From Gottschalkiaceae bacterium SANA (GTDB taxonomy: Bacteria > Bacillota > Clostridia > Tissierellales > GPF-1), in assembly GCA_036323355.1 (NCBI GenBank), contig AP028876.1, forward strand, positions 2,790,001 through 2,854,000: a DNA stretch of 64,000 nt, given 5' to 3'. The notes below the pieces were generated by a model. It had not been told where the DNA came from. It saw only the letters and a program-made list of their open reading frames with translations, and made no database searches. This document shows positions 34,658-43,606 of this stretch, in pieces (positions within the stretch are counted from its first letter, which is position 1; each line of letters starts with the position of its first letter). The translations under genes were made by a program, and so were the position numbers.

Positions 34658-35422
34658 AATCGTCCATTGTCCATGAATAATTCCCACTAACTTCCAATCA
34701 GCTCCAAATTTTTGAAAAACCAATCGCAGGGAGCGCCAGTCCATTCCAGAGTAAGACGGATCGAATCCCGTAAAATGAAACTCGACCGTTTTGGAGGATG
34801 GATAAAAACTTTCATGATTAGTAATCATATTCCCAGTCCCCAAGATCCAATTCACACTGATATGGGGTGCCGTCAAAAAATCTTCATCATAGATAAAATT
34901 TAAATAATAATTAGCTTTAGTCAAATCAATGGGATCACCACTCCCATCATAGCTTCCGAAACTGTAAATTACAGGATCGGTAAAGAAATCACTGATTGCA
35001 CTGCCTGTGAAAATCAAATCACTAGCGCTCACATATGGATACGGACTAAAGCGAATTCCCGTACTCGCATCCGTAATCCCTTCCAAAGCAGTAAAATCTT
35101 GATCGGCAATCATCTCCATGGCCTGAAGTGACAAACACATCACTTGTTCATTATCCGTATCCGCCATGGTCATGGTAATACCATCTGCTAATTGATCAAC
35201 CTTTTCTTGCAAGACCTTTCGATCCTTTATTAGTTCTTCCTTTAACCCTTCTGTCAATTGCAACTGTTCTTCCAAAGCAAGTGCTTTTTCTTTAGCAATT
35301 TGCAATTGTGCTTCTGCATCAGACAAAGCATTTTCTACCTCGCTCAAAGGTTGACCTGTGCATCCCGCAGCCATAATCATCAACAATAAAAAAATCCCTA
35401 GTAGGGAAAGTCGTCTTTTCAT
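34655..35422 (-). CDS. Lipoprotein with coiled-coil N-terminal part
   Basis: 255 aa. The lipoprotein signal ends at MAAGC (Cys21). Residues about 28-80 form a heptad-like coiled coil (LSDAEAQLQIAKEKALALEE). A globular domain (about 85-255) follows, with Trp residues near the end and the sequence HISVNWILGTGNMITNHESF. I do not recognise the domain. It is likely anchored outside the cell membrane. It is probably co-transcribed with the small membrane transporter located 29 bp upstream. Confidence 0.75.
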   Translation of the reverse strand: MKRRLSLLGIFLLLMIMAAGCTGQPLSEVENALSDAEAQLQIAKEKALALEEQLQLTEGLKEELIKDRKVLQEKVDQLADGITMTMADTDNEQVMCLSLQAMEMIADQDFTALEGITDASTGIRFSPYPYVSASDLIFTGSAISDFFTDPVIYSFGSYDGSGDPIDLTKANYYLNFIYDEDFLTAPHISVNWILGTGNMITNHESFYPSSKTVEFHFTGFDPSYSGMDWRSLRLVFQKFGADWKLVGIIHGQWTI

Positions 35423-35451
35423 CAGCTCTCTCCTTTCAGGATTTATATACC

Positions 35452-35919
35452 CTAAACCAATAGGCTTGTCATGATAAATATGGCAAATGCTCCCACAAGT
35501 CCACCCGCGATTACGATAGGAAGGGCATGTCTAAATTTAATATTCATTAAAGATGCCGCCAAAGAGCCTGTCCAAACACCGGTTCCAGGCAAGGGCAAGG
35601 CTACCAATAAAAAGAGTCCCATGTAAACACCCGTCTTAATCTTCTGGCTTTTTTTTACAGTACGTTCTTCGAACCCTCGTGTTACTGGGCTTATGACAGG
35701 AATATGATGGGTCCGTAAAAATTGACAAATCGGTTGCAAAAACAGCAATAGAATAGGAATAATCAATAGGTTTCCAATTAAGCTATAGCCCAAGCTCTCC
35801 CATGGAGAAAAACCTAGGGCAACACCGGCTGGGATTGCGCCCTTTACTTCGATGATCGGTACGGCACCCAAGACCATCACATAAATTCGTGCCGGAAGTG
35901 CTTGTAATAGTTCTAGCAT
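35452..35919 (-). CDS. Small multidrug-export-type membrane protein (COG2426)
   Basis: 155 aa with four to five membrane helices. The N-terminal VLGAVPIIEVKGAIPAGVALGF and the central VALPLPGTGVWTGSLAASL motifs are typical of the family annotated as putative small multidrug export proteins. No substrate is proven. GGAG precedes ATG. The lipoprotein gene follows 29 bp downstream on the same strand. Confidence 0.8.
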   Translation of the reverse strand: MLELLQALPARIYVMVLGAVPIIEVKGAIPAGVALGFSPWESLGYSLIGNLLIIPILLLFLQPICQFLRTHHIPVISPVTRGFEERTVKKSQKIKTGVYMGLFLLVALPLPGTGVWTGSLAASLMNIKFRHALPIVIAGGLVGAFAIFIMTSLLV

Positions 35920-35981
35920 TGCGCATTCCTCTCCTTTTTTAAAAACTTGATATTATTATATCGGATATTCTCTTCTTTCGC

Positions 35982-36010
35982 TTGATTTTTTCTTCCATAC
36001 TCGCTATAAT
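35982..36010 (+). promoter_or_regulatory. Promoter of tRNA-Pro
   Basis: TTGATT (35982-35987), 17-nt spacer, TATAAT (36005-36010), 12 bp before the mature tRNA. Confidence 0.8.
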
Positions 36011-36022
36011 AGGAACAGTCAT

Positions 36023-36099
36023 CGGGGTGTAGCGCAGTTTGGTAGCGCATCTGGTTTGGGACCAGAGGGCCGCGGGTTCAAATCCTGCCACCCCGACCA
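36023..36099 (+). tRNA. tRNA-Pro (TGG)
   Basis: 77 nt with encoded CCA: acceptor CGGGGTG/CACCCCG, anticodon loop TTTGGGA with anticodon TGG, T arm CGGGTTCAAATCCTG. Confidence 0.97.
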
Positions 36100-36104
36100 T
36101 ATGT

Positions 36105-36133
36105 GAGATGGACCTTAGGTTCATCTCATTTTT
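36105..36133 (+). terminator. Terminator of tRNA-Pro
   Basis: GAGATGGACC (36105-36114) pairs with GGTTCATCTC (36118-36127), loop TTA, then ATTTTT. Read-through would enter the YgiQ gene 16 bp later. Confidence 0.75.
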
Positions 36134-36148
36134 CGTTAGGAGAAAATA

Positions 36149-38017
36149 ATGAACGGATTTTTACCCACAACAAAAAAGGAAATGAATACCCTCGGCTGGG
36201 ACCAGGCTGACTTTGTTTTAGTTTCTGGTGATGCCTATGTCGATCACGCTAGCTTCGGTGCTGCCGTAATCGGTCGCGTCTTGGAAAAAATGGGCTACCG
36301 TGTTGCCATCCTCGATCAACCGGAGTGGAAACACTGCCAGGATTTTCAACGATTTGGTCAACCGCGCCTTGCTTTTTTAATCACCAGCGGCAATATTGAT
36401 TCCATGATCAATCACTATACAGTTGCCAAAAAGAAACGAAGCCGTGAACTCTACTCTCCAGGAGGAGAAACCGGCAAGCGACCCGACCGTGCTACCATTG
36501 TCTATTCACAACGGGCACGACAAGCCTATCCTGACACCCCCATCATCTTGGGCGGCATGGAAGCCAGTCTCCGTCGCTTCGCTCATTACGACTATTGGTC
36601 TGATCGCGTTCGAAGATCGATTCTCGTCGATGCAAAAGCTGATCTTTTGGTTTTTGGCATGGGCGAAAAAATTATCATGGAAATCGCTGACAACCTCGAC
36701 AATGGGCTGGATATCAACTATATCCACCATATCCCCGGAACCTGTTATCTGGTTCATTCAGAAGACGAAGTCTATGATGCTGTTAAGCTACCGGCTTACG
36801 AAGAAGTCATTACTGATAAAATCGCCTTTAACAAGGCCTTTCAATTATCCTATGAGGAACAAGACCCCATTCGGGGCAAAACCTTGATCCAACAGCACGG
36901 GACTCGATATCTTGTACAAAATCCACCCATGCTGCCCGCAAACGAAAATGAATTAGATTGGGTCTTTTCTCTGCCATTCCAACGAGAGATCCATCCAAAA
37001 TATCAAAAACAAGGCATTCCCGCCTATGAAGAAATTCGTTTTTCCTTGACCAGCAATCGAGGCTGCTATGGCAATTGTTCATTCTGTTCTCTGGCTTTTC
37101 ATCAGGGACGAATCGTTCAGTCAAGAAGCCACGAGTCGATTGTTGAAGAAGCAAAAGAAATGATTGGCGATCCTCAATTTAAGGGGTATATTCATGATGT
37201 AGGTGGACCAACAGCCAATTTCCGGCGTCCGGCTTGCGATCGGCAATTAAAAGTAGGCGCCTGCAAAAAGAAACAATGTCTCTTTCCAAAACCCTGCAAG
37301 GAAATGGTCGTTGATCATACCGATTACCTATCCTTGCTTCGCAAGCTTCGGCATTTGCGCGGCGTGAAAAAGGTCTTTGTCCGTTCCGGCATCCGATATG
37401 ACTATGTCTTAGCAGATCAGAAAACCAATTTTCTCAAGGAATTGTCCGAGCATCATATTAGTGGACAATTACGGATTGCTCCGGAACATATTTCTGAACG
37501 CGTCCTCAAGCAAATGGGCAAGCCCGGCAAAGATGTCTATCTTCAATTTATGAAAGAATTTGAAAAAGTAAACAAGGAACTCGGTATGGATCAGTACATG
37601 GTTCCCTATCTAATGAGTTCTCATCCTGGCAGCACCCTAAAGGATGCCGTTGCTTTGGCCGAATTTCTTAGAGATATTCACCATCAACCAGAGCAGGTGC
37701 AGGACTTTTATCCAACACCCGGCACACGGTCCACGGCAATCTACTATACAGAACTCGATCCGAGTAATGGAAATCCGGTCTATGTACCAAAAACTCCAGA
37801 AGAAAAGGCCATGCAACGCGCATTGATGCAGTACCGCAATCCACGAAATGCGCGGCTTGTTCGCAAAGCTTTGCATCTGGCGCACCGAGAAGATTTAATT
37901 GGAACCGGTCATCATGCCCTAGTCAAGCCTGAACGGGAACATTCAAACACCCATACAAACCAATCCCCACAGCGCTCTGACCAGAAACGAACTTCACGCA
38001 AGCGCAAACGATCATAA
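36149..38017 (+). CDS. YgiQ family radical SAM protein
   Basis: 622 aa, typical length. The N-terminal B12-binding-like region (about 20-200) precedes the radical SAM core with CxxxCxxC in RGCYGNCSFCSL (about 306-317). Further conserved parts are GPTANFRRPAC with a Cys cluster (CKKKQCLFPKPC), IRYDYVL and LRIAPEHIS. The biochemical function of YgiQ proteins is not known. The C-terminal tail (about 590-622) is basic and Ser/Thr-rich. It starts 50 bp after tRNA-Pro. Confidence 0.92.
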   Translation: MNGFLPTTKKEMNTLGWDQADFVLVSGDAYVDHASFGAAVIGRVLEKMGYRVAILDQPEWKHCQDFQRFGQPRLAFLITSGNIDSMINHYTVAKKKRSRELYSPGGETGKRPDRATIVYSQRARQAYPDTPIILGGMEASLRRFAHYDYWSDRVRRSILVDAKADLLVFGMGEKIIMEIADNLDNGLDINYIHHIPGTCYLVHSEDEVYDAVKLPAYEEVITDKIAFNKAFQLSYEEQDPIRGKTLIQQHGTRYLVQNPPMLPANENELDWVFSLPFQREIHPKYQKQGIPAYEEIRFSLTSNRGCYGNCSFCSLAFHQGRIVQSRSHESIVEEAKEMIGDPQFKGYIHDVGGPTANFRRPACDRQLKVGACKKKQCLFPKPCKEMVVDHTDYLSLLRKLRHLRGVKKVFVRSGIRYDYVLADQKTNFLKELSEHHISGQLRIAPEHISERVLKQMGKPGKDVYLQFMKEFEKVNKELGMDQYMVPYLMSSHPGSTLKDAVALAEFLRDIHHQPEQVQDFYPTPGTRSTAIYYTELDPSNGNPVYVPKTPEEKAMQRALMQYRNPRNARLVRKALHLAHREDLIGTGHHALVKPEREHSNTHTNQSPQRSDQKRTSRKRKRS

Positions 38018-38030
38018 GGAGGTTCCTTTT

Positions 38031-38954
38031 ATGCTTAAAAAAAGCATGTTCTTTCTTTTTCTTTTCTTTATAATCACTCAAACCGCTTTCGGACTTGAGG
38101 ACGAAGGTATCACAACAGAAAACATGATATCAAACAATCAAATTCCAGTTTTGATGTATCACCATATTTTACCAGAAAATCAACGAGCGGCCTTGCCCTA
38201 CAATGCGGCAATTATCTCCTTTGAATCCTTTAAAGAACAGATGGGCTGGCTGCACCAACAAGGATGGAAGGCCCTCACCCTAGAGGAGCTTAGCAAATCT
38301 TTGTCCAATGAAGATCCCCTGCCGGAAAAATCCTTTGTGATCACCTTTGACGATGGATATGCCAGCAACCTCTTTTTTGCTTTTCCAACCTTGAATCGCT
38401 ACAATTTCCCAGCAGCGGAGTTTATCATCACTGCTAACCTGGAAGAGGAAATACGAAAATGGGACGGGAAGAAACTGTCTTGGAAGGATGTAAAAGCCAT
38501 CTCAAAATTATTCAGCATTCAATCCCACAGTCACACTTTCCATCAGCAGCAAGATGACAAGCCCATGCTAACCGTAAAAACACAAGAAGAGATCCAAGAA
38601 GATCTCGACTTCGCCTGGGCAGAGATTGACCGACATATTGAACCGGGCTTTCGAGCCTTCGCCTATCCCTATGGCGTTGCAAGTCAAGCGGCCATTGACG
38701 TCTTAAAGAATCAGGATGTTCAACTCGCATTTACAACTAAAACGGGCTATGTCACGAAGGAGTCGGATCCCTTATTGCTCCCCCGGTTTTCGATTACGCC
38801 ATCGGTATCCGTGGAGGACTTTCAATCCATTTTTCAATCAAAACCGATTGAAGATCCGACCCTAGTACCAAGGCCGGATGATCAGAACGACGAAAAACCG
38901 GAGCAAGATTTCGGAATTTCTAGTACTGACAATAAACAACTTGAAGTGGAATAA
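38031..38954 (+). CDS. Secreted polysaccharide deacetylase (NodB homology)
   Basis: 307 aa. Signal peptide 1 to about 21 (hydrophobic LFLFFIITQTAFG). The NodB domain has motif 1 VITFDDGYASN (catalytic base and metal Asp), motif 2 SHSHTFH (metal His pair) and motif 3 RAFAYPYG. Such enzymes deacetylate peptidoglycan or other GlcNAc polymers in the wall. The C-terminal tail after about 270 is polar. AAGGAGG precedes ATG; the gene lies 13 bp after the YgiQ gene and is probably co-transcribed. Confidence 0.9.
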   Translation: MLKKSMFFLFLFFIITQTAFGLEDEGITTENMISNNQIPVLMYHHILPENQRAALPYNAAIISFESFKEQMGWLHQQGWKALTLEELSKSLSNEDPLPEKSFVITFDDGYASNLFFAFPTLNRYNFPAAEFIITANLEEEIRKWDGKKLSWKDVKAISKLFSIQSHSHTFHQQQDDKPMLTVKTQEEIQEDLDFAWAEIDRHIEPGFRAFAYPYGVASQAAIDVLKNQDVQLAFTTKTGYVTKESDPLLLPRFSITPSVSVEDFQSIFQSKPIEDPTLVPRPDDQNDEKPEQDFGISSTDNKQLEVE

Positions 38955-38959
38955 GTTGG

Positions 38960-39019
38960 CAAACAAAACCGCTGAGAATCAAGGAATAATCCTTTGATTC
39001 TCAGCGGTTTTGTTTGTCT
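38960..39019. terminator. Long bidirectional terminator
   Basis: CAAACAAAACCGCTGAGAAT... (38960-38982) pairs with 38994-39016 over 23 bp. It lies between two converging genes. Confidence 0.9.
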
Positions 39020-39038
39020 TCTATACTTTCAACTCATC

Positions 39039-39689
39039 CTATTCAAAGAAATCCATAATCTCACAGGTAAAATCCCCAAAATCTTGAATATCCTTTTTTA
39101 ACGAAATTAAGAGCTTCTTTGCATCCCGCTCTCGAATACAGGCAATGATTTCTTGATGATACCGTGTATCATTATGAACTACGCTCTCCCATCGATTCCA
39201 ATACAATTGTGCATAGGCTCGTTTCAACCGATTCATAACCCGCGACAACTCTGCGTAAGCGCATTCATTTCGTGTGAAAGACATCAATTGAAGATGAAAG
39301 CTTGCATTATTTTCCCAATGGGTCCAAACATCCTGATCAGCAAGTCGATTTTTCTTCTCGTGCTCTTCTAGCTTCGTAATTTGGGCATCATAAAATTTAT
39401 CTATATTCGCTTTAATCAAACCGCCTTCCAATAGATATCGAAACTGTAGCATGTCTTCGATATCCTCCCGGGTCAAGCGGATCACCTCATAGCCATAACG
39501 TGGAATATTCCTTAGGACGCCGTCGTTGCATAAAGACAATAAAGCTTCACGCACTGGTGATTTACTGCACTGGTATTTTTCCATCAATTCTTTTTCATTA
39601 ATAATCTGATTCGGTTTAAATTCATAATTGAGTATATCTTCAAAAACGGACTCATAAACCTTCTCTTTTAAGCTTATTTTCCCAGCCAT
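39039..39689 (-). CDS. GntR family regulator, FadR/FCD subfamily
   Basis: 216 aa. N-terminal winged helix (about 8-72; LMEKYQCSKSPVREALLSL, NIPRYGYEV) and C-terminal FCD helical ligand domain (about 80-210) with the His residues typical of its metal site (HWENNASFHLQLM, RYHQEIIAC). It is divergent from the L-cysteine desulfidase gene, whose promoter carries a candidate operator, so it probably regulates that gene. Confidence 0.9.
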   Translation of the reverse strand: MAGKISLKEKVYESVFEDILNYEFKPNQIINEKELMEKYQCSKSPVREALLSLCNDGVLRNIPRYGYEVIRLTREDIEDMLQFRYLLEGGLIKANIDKFYDAQITKLEEHEKKNRLADQDVWTHWENNASFHLQLMSFTRNECAYAELSRVMNRLKRAYAQLYWNRWESVVHNDTRYHQEIIACIRERDAKKLLISLKKDIQDFGDFTCEIMDFFE

Positions 39690-39836
39690 AATTTAGCCCT
39701 CCAATATTGCTTTTGTCAGCTTTAATTATATCGATTCCTCTTCCCACTGTAAAGCGACCCCAACTCCCTGTCCATCTCTCAGTTTCGTTGAATCATTCAG
39801 ACATTTCTCACCATTGCGCTAATTTTCTGAAAAAGA

Positions 39837-39889
39837 TTGACGAAAGATTTATTATTGTATATACTACTGGTGTGATCAGTAAGCGTACT
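39837..39889 (+). promoter_or_regulatory. Promoter and GntR operator candidate of the L-cysteine desulfidase gene
   Basis: TTGACG (39837-39842), 17-nt spacer, TATACT (39860-39865). The inverted repeat AGTA-AGCG-TACT at 39878-39889 lies at the expected transcription start region. Confidence 0.7.
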
Positions 39890-39923
39890 AATAATATTTT
39901 TTTGATGAGAGAAGGAGATTCTT

Positions 39924-41207
39924 ATGAAAAAGGAAATGAATGATGCCTACATTCAGATACTCAGGCAAGAACTGATTCCTGCTTTAGGCTGTACCGAGCC
40001 CATTGCTATTGCTTTGGCTGCAGCAAAAGCCCGCCAAGTGTTGGGACATTTCCCTGAATCTCTGGAAATTCACTGCAGTGGAAGCATAATCAAGAACGTA
40101 AAAAGCGTGATTATTCCCAATTCAGGGGGACTGAAAGGAATAGAAGCAGCCGCTACCCTTGGCATGATCGGCGGAGACCCCAACGGCGACTTAGAAGTAC
40201 TTTCAAAAGTAACGGATCAAAACCGCCAACAAACCCAGGAACTTCTAGCTGCTAACTTTACAACTTGCAAACTGCAAGAAAATGTTGACAACCTATATGT
40301 GGTTGCCAAGGTAGGCTTCAAAGAGGAATTTGCTGAAGTAACCATTATCAATCGACATACCCTTATTTCAAAAATTGTAAAAAATGGAAAGGTTCTATTC
40401 CAACAGCCTAACCATCTACCCTCAAGTAAAGATGCTGGTGGGGATTCTTCGCTATCGGTAGAAACCATATTAGAATTTGCAAATTCTGTAGCCATCGAAG
40501 ATGTAAAAGAAGTTCTTGATCGACAAATTAAATTAAATTCAGAAATTGCAGCCTGTGGTCTTGAACACGATTACGGCACTCAAGTCGGAAAGACCTTGCT
40601 TCAAAACTACGGAGCCAACACGCCAACGCGAGCAAAGGCGGTAACAGCCGCTGCTTCTGACGCTCGAATGGGGGGATGCCCCAAACCTGTTGTCATCAAC
40701 TCTGGCAGTGGAAACCAAGGACTAACCGTATCATTACCGGTCATCGAATACGCCAGGTCTCTGAAAGTTGGCCAAGATAAGCTATACCGTGCTCTTTGCG
40801 TTAGCAATCTGATTTCCATTCATCTGAAAAGAAATATTGGTAGTTTATCTGCCTTCTGCGGCGCAGTAACAGCCGCAAGTGGGTCAGGTGCGGCAATAAC
40901 TTACTTGCATGGAGGAAGCTACCAACAAATTTCAAACACCATTACCAATACCATTGCTAACATCGGCGGCATAGTCTGCGATGGAGCCAAACCCTCCTGC
41001 GCAGCCAAGGTTGCCTCATCAGTCGACGCTGCAATTCTAGCCCACCATATGAGCATGAAAGGACATACCTTCTTGTATGGGGAAGGTCTTGTGCAAAACG
41101 ATATTGAATCGACCATTAAAAGCATCGGCTATGTGGGCCGAGTCGGCATGAAAAACACAGATCTAGAAATCCTTCACATTATGACAAACCAGATTAGCTT
41201 TTGCTAA
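39924..41207 (+). CDS. cyuA: L-cysteine desulfidase family protein (CyuA/UPF0597 type)
   Basis: 427 aa. The family is an iron-sulfur serine-dehydratase-alpha relative that removes sulfide and ammonia from L-cysteine to give pyruvate. Visible: N-terminal ALGCTEPIAIALA, PNSGGLKGIEAAATLG, Gly-rich NSGSGNQGLTVSLPV, SAFCGAVTAASGSGAAI, and IVCDGAKPSCAAKVASSVDA; the Cys in CTEP, FCGA, VCDG and SCAA are the cluster ligands or near them. Substrate by family only; L-serine deamination is possible. SD AGAAGGAG six nt before ATG 39924. Confidence 0.88.
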   Translation: MKKEMNDAYIQILRQELIPALGCTEPIAIALAAAKARQVLGHFPESLEIHCSGSIIKNVKSVIIPNSGGLKGIEAAATLGMIGGDPNGDLEVLSKVTDQNRQQTQELLAANFTTCKLQENVDNLYVVAKVGFKEEFAEVTIINRHTLISKIVKNGKVLFQQPNHLPSSKDAGGDSSLSVETILEFANSVAIEDVKEVLDRQIKLNSEIAACGLEHDYGTQVGKTLLQNYGANTPTRAKAVTAAASDARMGGCPKPVVINSGSGNQGLTVSLPVIEYARSLKVGQDKLYRALCVSNLISIHLKRNIGSLSAFCGAVTAASGSGAAITYLHGGSYQQISNTITNTIANIGGIVCDGAKPSCAAKVASSVDAAILAHHMSMKGHTFLYGEGLVQNDIESTIKSIGYVGRVGMKNTDLEILHIMTNQISFC

Positions 41208-41229
41208 TCATCCATCTTAAGCACTCACA

Positions 41230-41270
41230 AGTCCCCTCTCTATGATGCAATAGAAAGGGGACTCGTTTTG
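41230..41270 (+). terminator. Terminator of the L-cysteine desulfidase gene
   Basis: AGTCCCCT...CTAT stem with ATAGAAAGGGGACT, then CGTTTTG on the plus strand. Confidence 0.75.
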
Positions 41271-41293
41271 TCTTCTAGCATTTTTTTATGTAC

Positions 41294-41470
41294 TTACACT
41301 TCTGAAATACACTCAACTGGACATTCTCCTGCGCAGGCACCACAAGAGATGCAAGCCTCTTCATCAATGACACGTATACCTCCCTCAACCTCAGAAATAC
41401 AGGCTACCGGACAAACTGTTTCGCATGCCCCGCATCCAATACAAGCATCCGCATGAATTCGATAGGCCAT
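41294..41470 (-). CDS. 2[4Fe-4S] ferredoxin
   Basis: 58 aa, the classic clostridial size. Two Cys motifs are seen: CIGCGACETVCP and CISCGACAGECP, each with CxxCxxCxxxCP. Small electron carrier of anaerobes. ATG 41470 has AAAGGAGG 7-8 nt before it; the longer frame upstream is spurious. Convergent with cyuA and near no obvious redox partner. Confidence 0.95.
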   Translation of the reverse strand: MAYRIHADACIGCGACETVCPVACISEVEGGIRVIDEEACISCGACAGECPVECISEV

Positions 41471-41567
41471 CTCAATCCTCCTTTCATTTATTACTGATAT
41501 GATACCCAATATTTTCCGATTCTTTTTCCTAAAATTTAACCCTTTCATTTCTCTAAGTATTACAAAT

Positions 41568-41597
41568 TTGACAGTAGTGTGTGTCACACAGTATAAT
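41568..41597 (+). promoter_or_regulatory. PadR promoter with operator in the spacer
   Basis: TTGACA (41568-41573), 18-nt spacer, TATAAT (41592-41597). The spacer holds TGTGTG-T-CACACA, a 13-bp palindrome (41578-41590), a good place for autorepression. Confidence 0.8.
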
Positions 41598-41620
41598 AAA
41601 GATGAGAGGAAGGTGATGTA

Positions 41621-41983
41621 ATGGAAAACCTAGAATCCTTAAAACAAAATCTAAGCTCAGAATTACGTAGAGGTACCCTGCTCCTTATGGTTCTCAATTC
41701 ACTAAACGAACCCCAATACGGGTATTCCCTGATCCAGCATCTTGCTGACATCGGAATGAAAGTGGAACAAAACACCCTCTATCCACTATTACGTCGCCTA
41801 GAGAAACAAGGCCTTGTTGACAGTGAATGGATGGTGGGTCAATCCCGTCCAAGACGTTATTACTCAATCAATCAAAATGGAATTACAATTCGTTCTCATC
41901 TTCTGAAGGAATGGGAAAATATGAATCAAATTTTGATCCGTCAGGATCAAGGATTGGAGGAAGATCATGAAAAACTGGATTGA
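41621..41983 (+). CDS. PadR family transcriptional regulator
   Basis: 120 aa, PadR winged helix: GTLLLMVLNSLNEPQYGYSLIQ, VEQNTLYPLLRRLEKQGLV and RPRRYYSINQNG. A short C-terminal helix aids dimerisation. It represses small membrane-protein or efflux operons in many Firmicutes. It overlaps the next gene by 17 nt, and the pair PadR/HAAS protein is a common module. Confidence 0.92.
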   Translation: MENLESLKQNLSSELRRGTLLLMVLNSLNEPQYGYSLIQHLADIGMKVEQNTLYPLLRRLEKQGLVDSEWMVGQSRPRRYYSINQNGITIRSHLLKEWENMNQILIRQDQGLEEDHEKLD

Positions 41984-42923
41984 CCGATATCTCTATCAAA
42001 TTGAAAAAAACCTGCCTCAGAAAAACCGCGCTGATCTAATCGCAGAAATCAAATCGAATCTTTATGATGAGCTTGATGAAAAATACAAAGGTCATCAACC
42101 GACTGAAAAAGAAATTTTGCAAGTTCTTCAAGACAACGGCTCCCCAAGTATTCTTGCATCTGCCTATCGCGGTACACAACAAGCCTTGATCGGTGGCACC
42201 CTCTATCCCATCTATCTCTTGGTTCTTAAAATTGTCTTGCCTGCAAGTATCATTGGAATCTTTGTCGCCACTGGCATTGCCATTGGCTTTGGAAGCCAAA
42301 GCTTCTGGGCTGGTCTTGGCAATCTATTCTCCTCGATGTTCCAAGTCGCCATAACGGCCGTAGGGATGGTAACTGTCATCTTTGTCTTGATCGAACGATT
42401 TGCCGACCCTGATGAATTAAAGCAAGAAATCAAAAATAAACCATGGAATCCCAAGGAACTGCCTGCCGTTCCCACCAAGCAGAATCGATTAAAACGCTCA
42501 GACTCCATTGCAACCATTGTTTTCTTGACCCTATTTATAATCGGATTTAATTATTTCTCCGATTCGATAACCTGGTTGTATTCTGCCAATGAAACGCGGA
42601 TCGTCATGCCCGTCTTTAATCCAGAAATTCTAAAACAATACTTGCCATGGCTAAATGCCTTTTGGCTTGCAAGCATCGTTTTCCATATCGTGCTCTTGAT
42701 CAAAAATCGCTGGAACACGGGCTTTCGATTGATCAAGATCGGATTCGATTGGACAGGGCTCGGTCTCTTCCTTTGGATCGTGTCCAACCCGACCCTCTTC
42801 ACTCTGCAAGACGGTGGCCTATATGACCTGTTTGCTTCCATAGGAAAAATCGGGCTCGCTGCCCTCATCGGCCTTACCCTTTTTGAAACTGGTAGAACGA
42901 TTTATCACATGTTGAAAGCATAA
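41967..42923 (+). CDS. HAAS-domain multi-pass membrane protein
   Basis: 318 aa. The N-terminal 60-70 residues form the HAAS helical domain (IDRYLYQIEKNLPQKNRADLI, GSPSILASAYRG) typical of PadR-coupled membrane proteins. About six helices follow (about 78-100, 115-140, 175-195, 225-245, 262-280, 288-310). Function unknown; perhaps stress or envelope signalling. Ends at a bidirectional terminator. Confidence 0.8.
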   Translation: MKNWIDRYLYQIEKNLPQKNRADLIAEIKSNLYDELDEKYKGHQPTEKEILQVLQDNGSPSILASAYRGTQQALIGGTLYPIYLLVLKIVLPASIIGIFVATGIAIGFGSQSFWAGLGNLFSSMFQVAITAVGMVTVIFVLIERFADPDELKQEIKNKPWNPKELPAVPTKQNRLKRSDSIATIVFLTLFIIGFNYFSDSITWLYSANETRIVMPVFNPEILKQYLPWLNAFWLASIVFHIVLLIKNRWNTGFRLIKIGFDWTGLGLFLWIVSNPTLFTLQDGGLYDLFASIGKIGLAALIGLTLFETGRTIYHMLKA

Positions 42924-42956
42924 AAAAAAAGCGGACGCAAGCGTCCGTTTTTTTTA
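42924..42956. terminator. Bidirectional terminator
   Basis: CGGACG-CAAG-CGTCCG with long A and T runs on either side, between two converging genes. Confidence 0.9.
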
Positions 42957-42964
42957 CTCCCTTA

Positions 42965-43606
42965 TTATACACGTTCAATGGCATCTAGGAACATCTCGAG
43001 GGGTTGATCGCCTACCAACTCTTCTTTCCCATTGATCACAATCTTCGGAACCCCGGATACATTGTATTGATCCGACAATTCCGAGAAAGTTTGCGCTTCG
43101 ATCATCTCGGCGCGCACATTCGGATTTTCCAAGGCCAATTTATGGGCCTTAGAAACAGCACCCGGGCAATGCGGGCAACCCAGGGTAACAAATACTTTTA
43201 TATCAATGGGTTTTTCAATCTTGGCTACCCGATCAGCAAAAACCTTGGGCAGTTGCTCTCCAGAGCCTGATACTTCCAAAAGACCGGAAATAAAGGAATT
43301 GATCTCATGTCCACCAGGCAGTCCGTAAAACTGAATCCCGTAATCCTTGCGATCTTCTCCCAAGAGAACAATTGCTGGTACGCGTTTCACTTGAAGAGTT
43401 TCAGCTAATGCTGCGTCAGCTTCAAGGTCATAAACCTCCAACTTAATTTTTTCATGAATGTCTGTCATCTCAGCCATAAAGGTTTTGGTGTCCTCGCAAC
43501 TTTCACACATTTCCTTGGTTGCAAACAGGGCAATAGTCACTTCTTTTTTCATCGGCTGGAAAATTTCTTCCAATTGTTTCTTAATCTCTTCGTTTAAAAA
43601 TTTCAT
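42965..43606 (-). CDS. Protein disulfide oxidoreductase-like double thioredoxin fold
   Basis: 213 aa with two thioredoxin-fold units. The first carries CESC (about 34-37) and the second CPHC (about 146-149), each followed by a cis-Pro region (KRVPAIV; SGVPKIV). This is the layout of PDO/NrdH-Grx-like proteins of anaerobes. It is coupled by an ATGA overlap to a thioredoxin-reductase-like gene, so the pair is probably an electron relay from NAD(P)H or another donor to protein disulfides. An AhpF N-terminal-like role is another option, but no peroxiredoxin gene is adjacent. Confidence 0.88.
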   Translation of the reverse strand: MKFLNEEIKKQLEEIFQPMKKEVTIALFATKEMCESCEDTKTFMAEMTDIHEKIKLEVYDLEADAALAETLQVKRVPAIVLLGEDRKDYGIQFYGLPGGHEINSFISGLLEVSGSGEQLPKVFADRVAKIEKPIDIKVFVTLGCPHCPGAVSKAHKLALENPNVRAEMIEAQTFSELSDQYNVSGVPKIVINGKEELVGDQPLEMFLDAIERV

